NCBI GenBank assembly: GCA_002791075.1
Contig: PFWI01000003.1
Location: 1-5,977 of the forward strand
Origin: a bacterium (Candidatus Ratteibacteria) CG_4_9_14_3_um_filter_41_21
GTDB lineage: Bacteria > Ratteibacteria > UBA8468
Length of the DNA stretch: 5,977 nt
Reading direction: 5' to 3'
Shown here: one piece after another, positions 1-4,804 of the stretch
Numbering within the stretch: position 1 is the stretch's first letter
Layout: every line of letters begins with the position of its first letter
Made by a program: the position numbers and the translations under genes
The notes under the pieces: model-generated
The model's database searches: none
Told to the model about the DNA's origin: nothing
Seen by the model: the letters and a program-made list of their open reading frames with translations, nothing else

Positions 1-3
1 TGT

Positions 4-130
4 GAGGCGGGCCGGGTGAGGCTCGGGCAGTTTCTTATGCGGCACGCTCACAGAGATGCTCGCTATAGGCGACTTCTCTGTCTGGGCATTCATCCGTCGC
101 CAAATGCCGCTACAGAAACTCCCTCGCCTC
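4..130. repeat. GC-rich imperfect palindrome upstream of rpsM, possible structured leader or MITE-like repeat
   Basis: This stretch is about 60% G+C by hand count, in contrast to the AT-rich genes that follow. Its ends pair: GAGGCTCGGGCAGTTTCT (18-35) is nearly the reverse complement of AGAAACTCCCTCGCCTC (114-130), and GAGGCG at 4-9 offers an alternative partner for CGCCTC at 125-130. Inside, ACAGAGA (50-56) pairs with TCTCTGT (75-81), capped by TCGC/GCGA (60-63 with 69-72). GGCATT (85-90) pairs with AATGCC (103-108), and alternatively GCGGCA (39-44) pairs with TGCCGC (105-110). The fold is therefore a long closing stem around one or two hairpins. It could be a dispersed palindromic repeat or an RNA leader for the rpsM operon. 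No protein is supported here, although two + strand frames stay open for about 40 codons. Confidence 0.6.
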
Positions 131-177
131 TGGTTTAAACACTAATAATGAGAGGACTATTTCTCTAAAGAGGATAT

Positions 178-582
178 ATGGCAAGAATTGCCGGAGTAGA
201 AATCCCCAATAAAAAGAAGATAAAAGTTGCTTTAACCTATATCTATGGAATAGGGAGCAAATTATCGGGTAATATTCTAAAGGCATCTAATGTGGACCCT
301 GAGAAACGTGTCAAGGATTTAAGCGAGGAAGAAATTTCTAATATTACCGGTGTAATACAAAAGACTTCTAAGATTGAAGGCAGTCTTCGTCGCGACATAA
401 CCGCTAATATCAAAAGGTTGATTGAAATCGGTTCTTACCGAGGGACCAGGCATAGAAAAAATTTGCCGGTTCGCGGCCAAAGAACCCGCACTAATGCAAG
501 AACACGAAAAGGTCCTCGAAAAACAGTAGGGGTTGTTAGAAGCAAAGAGAAACGAAAAGAGTTTAAAGAAGAGAGGAAGTAG
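178..582 (+). CDS. rpsM: 30S ribosomal protein S13
   Basis: S13 sits in the head of the 30S subunit, where it contacts the P-site tRNA and forms an intersubunit bridge with the 50S subunit. The N-terminus MARIAGVEIPNKKKIKVAL and the YIYGIG helix-turn (residues 21-26) are typical. The highly conserved basic tail at residues 88-115, with RGTRHRKNLPVRGQR and then the TNARTRKGPRK block, is intact. The protein has 134 residues against about 118-126 in most bacteria. The excess is a lysine/arginine/glutamate-rich extension after residue 115 ending KEFKEERK. The ATG is preceded by AGAGG at 169-173, only four bases away, and the MARIAG start is the family norm. It is the first gene of the cluster here, 8 bases ahead of rpsK. 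Identity is certain; only the role of the extension is unknown. Confidence 0.98.
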   Translation: MARIAGVEIPNKKKIKVALTYIYGIGSKLSGNILKASNVDPEKRVKDLSEEEISNITGVIQKTSKIEGSLRRDITANIKRLIEIGSYRGTRHRKNLPVRGQRTRTNARTRKGPRKTVGVVRSKEKRKEFKEERK

Positions 583-590
583 AATAACCA

Positions 591-965
591 ATGGCTCAAA
601 AAAGAAGGAAAAGTCTTTCTATTCCCAAAGGAGTTGCCCATATTAAAGCGACCTTCAATAATACAATCGTCACTATTGCTGATCACAAAGGAAATGTTTT
701 GGTTTGGGGGAGCGCAGGACAGTTGGGATTTAAGGGCGCGCGTAAAGGTACGCCTTTTGCGGCCAGCAAAATTGCTCAGTCGGTTGCCAAAAAAGCTCTG
801 GATATGCAAATGAAGGAAATTGAGGTTTACGTAAAAGGTCCCGGTCCTGGGAGGGAAACAGCAATCAGGTCTTTACAGTCTGCCGGATTATCGATTACTT
901 TTATCAAAGATATTACTCCTATACCACATAATGGTTGTCGTCCGCCAAAACAAAGAAGGGTTTAA
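591..965 (+). CDS. rpsK: 30S ribosomal protein S11
   Basis: S11 lies on the platform of the 30S subunit, near the mRNA exit region, and contacts 16S rRNA and S18/S21. The 124-residue length is normal. Diagnostic segments are GVAHIKATFNNTIVTI (residues 14-29), GQLGFKGARKGTPFAA (43-58), KGPGPGRETAIRSL (82-95) and the C-terminal signature DITPIPHNGCRPPKQRRV (107-124). The gene begins 8 bases after rpsM stops, and its purine-rich ribosome binding site (GAGAGGAAG, 571-579) lies in the last codons of rpsM, which suggests co-transcription and coupled translation. Nothing is missing or broken. Confidence 0.98.
   Translation: MAQKRRKSLSIPKGVAHIKATFNNTIVTIADHKGNVLVWGSAGQLGFKGARKGTPFAASKIAQSVAKKALDMQMKEIEVYVKGPGPGRETAIRSLQSAGLSITFIKDITPIPHNGCRPPKQRRV
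954..960 (+). promoter_or_regulatory. Ribosome binding site that fixes the rpsD start
   Basis: AGAAGGG lies in the final codons of rpsK, ten bases before the ATG at 971. It supports 971 as the rpsD start rather than an in-frame GTG at 935 inside rpsK, which would add 12 residues that S4 proteins do not have. Confidence 0.65.
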
Positions 966-970
966 AAAAT

Positions 971-1597
971 ATGAAACTGAGATTGCCCGTATGTAAATTA
1001 TGCCGTAAGCAGCAAGTAAAACTTTTTCTTAAAGGAGAAAGGTGCAAAACAAAATGTCCTCTGGACCAAGAAAAGAAGAAAACTCGTTCTTTTTCAAAAA
1101 AGTTCAAATTTAGAAAAAGTTCCGAATACGGATTTCAATTGAAAGAAAAGAAAAAGGTGCAAGTTTTTTATGGAGTTACCGAACGGGAATTGCAACGCTA
1201 TTTTGAGGCTGCCGGGAAAAAGAAAGGTATCATTGGAGAGGAACTCCTCTTGTTTTTAGAAAGAAGATTGGATAACGTTATCTATGGATTGCGAATTGTT
1301 CCGAGCCGAAGAATGGCACGACAAATTATTAACCATGGCGATATTTTCGTGAATGATCGTCGTACTAATCGTCCTTCTTATCAAGTTAAAATGAATGATG
1401 TTATTTTCCTAAAGTGTAAAAGTAAATTTTATTCAAAATTAAAAGAGATGGCAGAAAAAGGGAAAAAGGATGAAAGGCTAACCTGGTTGGAATTTAGTCC
1501 TGAAAAATTGTCTGCAAAGATAATCAGATTACCGGCGCGATCTGATGTTACTGTTCCGGTTAATGAAGGACTCTTAATGGATTTTTATTCAAAGTAA
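971..1597 (+). CDS. rpsD: 30S ribosomal protein S4
   Basis: S4 is a primary 16S rRNA-binding protein that nucleates 30S assembly. In E. coli it also represses translation of its own operon by binding the leader before rpsM. From the ATG at 971 the product has 208 residues, close to the usual 200-210. The N-terminus carries a zinc-knuckle pattern with cysteines 8, 11, 25 and 29. The RKSSEYGFQLKEKKKVQVFYG segment (48-68) and the S4 RNA-binding domain (about 98-150, with ERRLDNVIYGLRIVPSRRMA then GDIFVNDRRTNRPSYQV) are clear. The C-terminus ends LLMDFYSK as in the family. Two oddities appear: the last cysteine spacing is CX3C, where zinc-bearing S4 usually has CX4C, and the usual PGQHG motif after the knuckle is replaced by a lysine-rich stretch at 35-48. 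The gene starts 5 bases after rpsK stops. Confidence 0.97.
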   Translation: MKLRLPVCKLCRKQQVKLFLKGERCKTKCPLDQEKKKTRSFSKKFKFRKSSEYGFQLKEKKKVQVFYGVTERELQRYFEAAGKKKGIIGEELLLFLERRLDNVIYGLRIVPSRRMARQIINHGDIFVNDRRTNRPSYQVKMNDVIFLKCKSKFYSKLKEMAEKGKKDERLTWLEFSPEKLSAKIIRLPARSDVTVPVNEGLLMDFYSK

Positions 1598-1613
1598 TCA
1601 AAGTAAACAGTAA

Positions 1614-1762
1614 CCACGAATGGACACGAATAAAGACAAAAGAACAGAAATAAGAATTAATAAGAATTAAGTAGTAAGAAATAAGCAATACAAAGAGCAG
1701 GTGACTTAATCCTTAATTCTGAATTCTTAATTCTATAGTTCTTATTCGTGTGTTATTGGTGG
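1614..1762. repeat. AT-rich nested inverted repeat between rpsD and rpoA
   Basis: The ends form an imperfect terminal inverted repeat: CCACGAATGGACACGAATAA (1614-1633) against the segment at 1742-1762, with a perfect 10-base core ACACGAATAA (1624-1633) / TTATTCGTGT (1742-1751) and CCAC/GTGG at the tips. Inside are two tandem copies of TAAGAATTAA (1651-1660 and 1661-1670), and opposite them two inverted copies of TTAATTCT (1713-1720 and 1727-1734). The middle has no coding frame of note. This is the shape of a miniature inverted-repeat element. I see no convincing target duplication. As RNA it could fold into a long hairpin and modulate expression of rpoA relative to the ribosomal protein genes. 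Confidence 0.7.
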
Positions 1763-1771
1763 ATAAATGAT

Positions 1772-1777
1772 AAGGAG
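1772..1777 (+). promoter_or_regulatory. Strong Shine-Dalgarno for rpoA
   Basis: AAGGAG lies five bases before the ATG at 1783. It is the best ribosome binding site in the window and lies just outside the inverted repeat that fills the rest of this gap. It allows rpoA to be translated independently of rpsD. Confidence 0.75.
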
Positions 1778-1782
1778 ATGGA

Positions 1783-2670
1783 ATGAAGCCAAAGAAATTG
1801 GATTTTGAATTGCCCAAGAAAATTGTCTGGGAGGAATCTACTTATCAGCCGTATTATGGGAAATTAATTGTCGAACCTTTGGAACGTAGTTATGGAATTA
1901 CTGTCGGTAATGCTTTTCGTAGAGTTCTTCTTTCTTCCATACCGGGAGTAGCGATAATTTCAGCAAAGATAAATGAAGTAAACCATGAATTTAGTACTAT
2001 TTCCGGAGTAAAGGAAGATGTGCTTCAAGTAATTCTTAATCTCAAACAGGTAGTATTAAAGAGTGCAACTGATAATTTTCCCCAGATCGTCAGAACAAAA
2101 ATCACCGGGAAAGAAGAGATTTTGGCTTCTGACCTTTTCTCTCAATCTAATTTTACAATTTTAAATCCATATTTGCATATTGCTACTTTAAATGAAAATG
2201 TTGTCTTGAATTTTGAGATTGGAATATCGACAGGTTATGGTTATCAATCGGCAGAAAAACAGAAACGAGATAAAATCGGAGTTATTCCTATTGATGCTCT
2301 TTTTTCCCCGGTAACAAAGGTTACTTACCATATTGAAAATACAAGAGTTGGTCAAAGAGTTGATTACGAAAAACTAATTATAGAAATTTGGACAAACGGA
2401 GGGATTCAACCGCGGGAAGCAATGAATTACTCCGCTCATCTTCTCGCTAAACATTTCTCTATTGTTGAAGAACAACAAAATCTTTCTCATCCAATCAGAG
2501 AATTGAATCTGTCTGCCCGCTCTTATAATCTTCTTCTCTCTGCCAAGATTCAAACCCTATCCGATTTTATCGGTATCTCCCAAGAAAAATTACAGAAAAT
2601 AGATGGGCTGGGCAAAAAATCTTTGGAAGAGATAAAGGAAATTAGGGCAAAATTGAATTCTCCTTTATAA
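1783..2670 (+). CDS. rpoA: DNA-directed RNA polymerase subunit alpha
   Basis: The alpha dimer is the scaffold on which beta and beta' assemble, and its C-terminal domain contacts UP-element DNA and activators. The N-terminal domain shows LERSYGITVGNAFRRVLLSS (residues 33-52), HEFSTISGVKEDVLQVILNL (68-87) and NTRVGQRVDYEKLIIEIWTN (186-205), all typical of dimerisation and beta contact regions. The C-terminal domain (about 240-290) keeps the DNA-binding determinant: R246, N249, G277, K279, S280 and E283 align with E. coli R265, N268, G296, K298, S299 and E302, while C269 is replaced by L250. At 295 residues it is shorter than the common 310-330. The gene is intact, follows rpsD after a 185-base gap and precedes rplQ by 28 bases. 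Confidence 0.98.
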   Translation: MKPKKLDFELPKKIVWEESTYQPYYGKLIVEPLERSYGITVGNAFRRVLLSSIPGVAIISAKINEVNHEFSTISGVKEDVLQVILNLKQVVLKSATDNFPQIVRTKITGKEEILASDLFSQSNFTILNPYLHIATLNENVVLNFEIGISTGYGYQSAEKQKRDKIGVIPIDALFSPVTKVTYHIENTRVGQRVDYEKLIIEIWTNGGIQPREAMNYSAHLLAKHFSIVEEQQNLSHPIRELNLSARSYNLLLSAKIQTLSDFIGISQEKLQKIDGLGKKSLEEIKEIRAKLNSPL

Positions 2671-2698
2671 TAAAATTTAAAAATAAAAATCTAAAATT

Positions 2699-3049
2699 AT
2701 GCGACATAGAAAGAAAAAAAACCGTCTTAATCGGCCAAAGGGTTCGCGAAAAGCGTTGGTATGCAATCTTTTGAAGAGCCTTTTTCAATATGAGCGAATA
2801 AAAACTACCCCACCAAGAGCAAGGGAATTACTGAAAATTGCGGAACACTTAATTTCTCTTGCTAAAGAAGATAATCTCTCCAGCCGACACTATGCTTTTT
2901 CTTATCTTCAGGATAAAGGCATCGTAACCAAACTCTTCAAAATAATTGGGCCTAGAAATAAAGAGAGAAAGGGCGGATACATCCGAACCTATAAAATTGC
3001 TCCTCGCTCTGGTGATGCGGCACCCTTAGTTCTTGTCCAACTGCTATAG
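2699..3049 (+). CDS. rplQ: 50S ribosomal protein L17
   Basis: L17 binds 23S rRNA near the polypeptide exit tunnel and is the usual last gene of the alpha operon. The 116-residue product starts with the canonical MRHRKK and contains YERIKTTPPRARELLKIAEH (31-50) and GGYIRTYKIAPRSGDAAPL (92-110), ending near the domain boundary without an extension. The family-typical N-terminus fixes the ATG at 2699. The 28 bases between rpoA and this start are almost pure A/T and contain no Shine-Dalgarno sequence, so initiation probably relies on an unstructured AT-rich leader or on coupling to rpoA. It is followed by a long non-coding gap. Confidence 0.98.
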   Translation: MRHRKKKNRLNRPKGSRKALVCNLLKSLFQYERIKTTPPRARELLKIAEHLISLAKEDNLSSRHYAFSYLQDKGIVTKLFKIIGPRNKERKGGYIRTYKIAPRSGDAAPLVLVQLL

Positions 3050-3135
3050 CGGCCCGGGATAAATTTCCTCCCTCTTTAGTTCAGTAAGACTATCCAAAAA
3101 ACGTAAGAGTTAAGTTATCGTTGGAAATATTTATC

Positions 3136-3359
3136 CACAGATTACACGTAAATATTCAGTTAACTATGTCATTGCGAGGAGTGGGATTCTTCACCTGTCA
3201 TTGCGAGTCCGCCTACGCGGACGAAGCAATCTCAATGACAGGCTCGGAACAGGCTCCGCAATCTCAAGAAGTAAGAGATTGCCACGCTCACTTTGTTCGC
3301 TCGCAATGACAACATAGATGTGTAATTTACTCCAATATTTACATCTTTTCTAATCTGTG
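3136..3359. repeat. Outer AT-rich inverted repeat enclosing a second repeat
   Basis: CACAGATTA (3136-3144) and GTAAATATT (3148-3156) on the left are matched in inverted order by AATATTTAC (3334-3342) and TAATCTGTG (3351-3359) on the right. The two blocks are 3 bases apart on the left and 8 on the right. This frames the CATTGCGAG element at 3168-3310, leaving only short flanks between the two sets of ends. The simplest reading is an older AT-rich inverted-repeat element interrupted by a later insertion. This element lies in the 399-base non-coding gap after rplQ; 3050-3120 shows nothing I can name. Confidence 0.55.
3168..3310. repeat. CATTGCGAG-type miniature inverted-repeat element
   Basis: Perfect 11-base terminal inverted repeats GTCATTGCGAG (3168-3178) and CTCGCAATGAC (3300-3310) bound this 143-base element. 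An internal second copy of GTCATTGCGAG lies at 3197-3207. Internal hairpins are GTCCGC/GCGGAC (3207-3212 with 3217-3222), TGTCATTG/CAATGACA (3196-3203 with 3233-3240) and GCAATCTC/GAGATTGC (3258-3265 with 3275-3282). Short direct repeats ACAGGCTC occur at 3238-3245 and 3249-3256. From memory, repeats of this kind with CATTGCGAG ends and GCAATCTC cores are scattered through many unrelated bacterial genomes, often translated by mistake as short proteins. It has no transposase of its own and would need one supplied in trans. Confidence 0.8.
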
Positions 3360-3398
3360 TAATCAGTAATAGTTTTAGAGAAACTAAACTATTGCCAA

Positions 3399-3430
3399 AA
3401 AAACAATATTGGGATTGTTTTTATTTTTTA
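3399..3430. terminator. AT-rich hairpin with T-run, candidate weak terminator
   Basis: AAAAACAAT (3399-3407) pairs perfectly with ATTGTTTTT (3414-3422) around a six-base loop, followed by a T-rich run to 3429. The A-rich 5' side and T-rich 3' side would let it act in either direction. The stem has only one G-C pair, so it would be a weak intrinsic terminator at best. It lies between rplQ and the next transcription unit, where a terminator is expected. A second small hairpin, ATAGTTT/AAACTAT (3369-3375 with 3386-3392), is just upstream. Confidence 0.4.
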
Positions 3431-3439
3431 TGATATAAT
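3431..3439 (+). promoter_or_regulatory. Extended -10 promoter element immediately upstream of the zinc-ribbon gene
   Basis: TGATATAAT is a perfect extended -10 (TG, one base, TATAAT at 3434-3439). No good -35 is present; the nearest is TTGGGA at 3409-3414, with a long 19-base spacer. The ATG of the next gene is at 3449, nine bases after the -10 hexamer, so a transcript starting at the normal distance would begin at or within a few bases of the ATG. This implies a leaderless or near-leaderless message. Confidence 0.5.
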
Positions 3440-3448
3440 AAAAGAGAA

Positions 3449-3778
3449 ATGGGTATAATTCTAAAAGGGAAACTTTATTGTCTTTATTGCCAGAAGGAAA
3501 CCTCGCATACTTTAACCTATGCCGGGCACCCTTTATCCGGGGAATCTTACTTGAGGAAGATTAGATGCGAAGATTGCAAGACGGTAATTGAACTGGATAG
3601 GATTAAAATTTTAGAACTTTATGGTAAGCAGATCGTAAAAAGGCTTCTTACCAAGCCTGTTCGCCTGACTAAAGAGATCAGGGTTGACCTTACTAACTTT
3701 ATCAAGTCTCTCCCCATCAGAATTATTACCAAATCTTACCGCACTGCAAAAGAGGTTCTGGAAATTATCAAAGATTAA
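3449..3778 (+). CDS. Small zinc-ribbon protein of unknown function
   Basis: The product has 109 residues. It opens with a treble-clef or ribbon-like metal site: cysteines 11 and 14 (CLYC) and 40 and 43 (CEDC), separated by 25 residues. The remainder (about 45-109) is predicted helical and basic, with conserved-looking TKPVRLTKE (68-76) and LPIRIITKSYRTAKEV (88-103). No signal peptide or membrane segment is seen, so it is likely cytosolic. The arrangement resembles small uncharacterised zinc-ribbon proteins known from Firmicutes and other anaerobes, sometimes labelled 'bh protein'; that link is from memory and unverified. No Shine-Dalgarno precedes the ATG, only AGAG close by. Its stop codon directly abuts the start of the first dehydrogenase, so the two are probably translated together. 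A nucleic-acid-binding or regulatory role is possible, but nothing here proves it. Confidence 0.8.
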   Translation: MGIILKGKLYCLYCQKETSHTLTYAGHPLSGESYLRKIRCEDCKTVIELDRIKILELYGKQIVKRLLTKPVRLTKEIRVDLTNFIKSLPIRIITKSYRTAKEVLEIIKD

Positions 3779-4804
3779 ATGAAAGCAGCAGTTTATTATG
3801 CTCCGGAAAAAGTAAAATTAGAGAAAATACCTATTCCCAAAATTAAAGAAGAAGAGGTGTTGGTAAGAGTAAAAGTAGCACTTACCTGTGGAACGGATAG
3901 AAAATTGTATCTTCGCGGACATCCTCTTTTCTCTCCTCCGTTTATTTTAGGACATGAGTTTGCCGGAGAAATTGTGAAGGTCGGGGAAAAGGTAAAAAAG
4001 TTCAAGAAGAGGATGAGGGTAGTGGCGGCAAATTCCGCTCCTTGTCACCATTGCTTTTACTGCAAGATAGGAAAGGAGGAACTTTGCGAAAACTTTTTTA
4101 TCCGATTAAGCGGAGCTTTTGCCGAATATATTAACATCCCTAAGCCAATTATAAAGGATAATCTTTTTGAAATTCCTGAAGGCATTTCTTATCAAGAGGC
4201 AGCCTTTTTAGAACCTTTGGCTTGCGTCATTCATGGGATAGAGGAATCAGAGATAAAATTAGGGGATACGGTAGTAATTAATGGAGCTGGTCCCATTGGA
4301 CTTTTATTTTTGCAATTGGCAAAATTACAGGGAGCAAGAGTTATTATTGTTGATTTATCAAAAGAAAGGCTTTCTTTAGCGCATAAGTTAGGTGCCGATG
4401 AAATCTTAAATATCAATCAATTAAAAGATGAAGTAAAAACAGTAAAAAACTTGACTCTCGGGAAAAGAGGTGTTGATATAGCAATAGAAGCGGCGGGAAT
4501 TCCAAAAGTATGGGAAAGCACAATAGCTATGGTGAGAAGAGGAGGGAAGGCAATCCTTTTTGGAGGTTGTCCCCCGAAGACTGCAATTAAGATTGATACG
4601 GAAGATTTCCATTATGGCGAACTAACCATTAAAGGAATTTTTCATCATACTCCGGATTATACCAGGAAAGCATTTAATCTTATTGGTCAAAAAGTAATTG
4701 ATACTAATTCTTTGATTACTGCCCAATATTCTCTTGGTGAAATCAAGAAAGTTCTTAAAAAAATAATTACCCGAGAAGGTTTAAAATTTGCTATAATTCC
4801 GTGA
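3779..4804 (+). CDS. Zinc-dependent medium-chain alcohol/polyol dehydrogenase
   Basis: This 341-residue enzyme of the medium-chain dehydrogenase/reductase family would oxidise an alcohol or reduce a carbonyl using a nicotinamide cofactor in the cytosol. The GroES-like catalytic domain carries the catalytic zinc ligands C37 (in TCGTD), H59 and E60 (GHE) and E145 (LEPLAC). The structural zinc site is complete with C89, C92, C95 and C103. The Rossmann domain has GAGPIG (169-174) and an acidic D192 at the end of the second strand, which favours NAD over NADP. The substrate cannot be read from sequence; sorbitol/iditol, threonine and related dehydrogenases share this layout. The ATG follows the preceding stop with no gap and no Shine-Dalgarno, indicating coupling, and the end overlaps the next gene by four bases. 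Confidence 0.93.
   Translation: MKAAVYYAPEKVKLEKIPIPKIKEEEVLVRVKVALTCGTDRKLYLRGHPLFSPPFILGHEFAGEIVKVGEKVKKFKKRMRVVAANSAPCHHCFYCKIGKEELCENFFIRLSGAFAEYINIPKPIIKDNLFEIPEGISYQEAAFLEPLACVIHGIEESEIKLGDTVVINGAGPIGLLFLQLAKLQGARVIIVDLSKERLSLAHKLGADEILNINQLKDEVKTVKNLTLGKRGVDIAIEAAGIPKVWESTIAMVRRGGKAILFGGCPPKTAIKIDTEDFHYGELTIKGIFHHTPDYTRKAFNLIGQKVIDTNSLITAQYSLGEIKKVLKKIITREGLKFAIIP

Noticed and set aside
1..145. Two + strand frames open for about 40 codons through the left end, one containing a peptide starting MLAIGDFSVW at 57.
   Set aside because: The openness follows from high G+C and the palindrome; no recognisable domain, no ribosome binding site, and no way to see the 5' part.
143..149. Possible -10 (TAATAA-like) before rpsM.
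   Set aside because: No matching -35 in the GC-rich sequence upstream; too weak to call.
935..970. A GTG start that would lengthen S4 by 12 residues and overlap rpsK.
   Set aside because: S4 proteins begin near the LPVCKLC segment, and the ATG at 971 has a better-placed ribosome binding site.
319..1107. Open frames on the minus strand opposite rpsM, rpsK and rpsD.
   Set aside because: They are antisense shadows of confidently identified ribosomal protein genes and resemble nothing known to me.
3050..3080. GGCCCGGG and flanking G/C runs directly after rplQ as a terminator.
   Set aside because: The only pairing is a short palindrome with no loop and no T-run following it.
3121..3309. An open frame of 62 codons from a TTG, + strand.
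   Set aside because: It lies almost wholly in the CATTGCGAG repeat; the cysteine-histidine-rich peptide is a translation of the repeat and has no ribosome binding site.
3136..3359. CRISPR-like or tandem array in the gap after rplQ.
   Set aside because: Repeats are few, mostly inverted and irregularly spaced, with no repeat-spacer pattern.
3796..4612. Minus-strand open frames opposite the first dehydrogenase.
   Set aside because: Antisense shadows of a gene with all family motifs intact; no ribosome binding site.
4792..4797. TATAAT just before the second dehydrogenase.
   Set aside because: No -35 at a workable distance, and the GTGA overlap already explains expression; it encodes part of the first enzyme's C-terminus.
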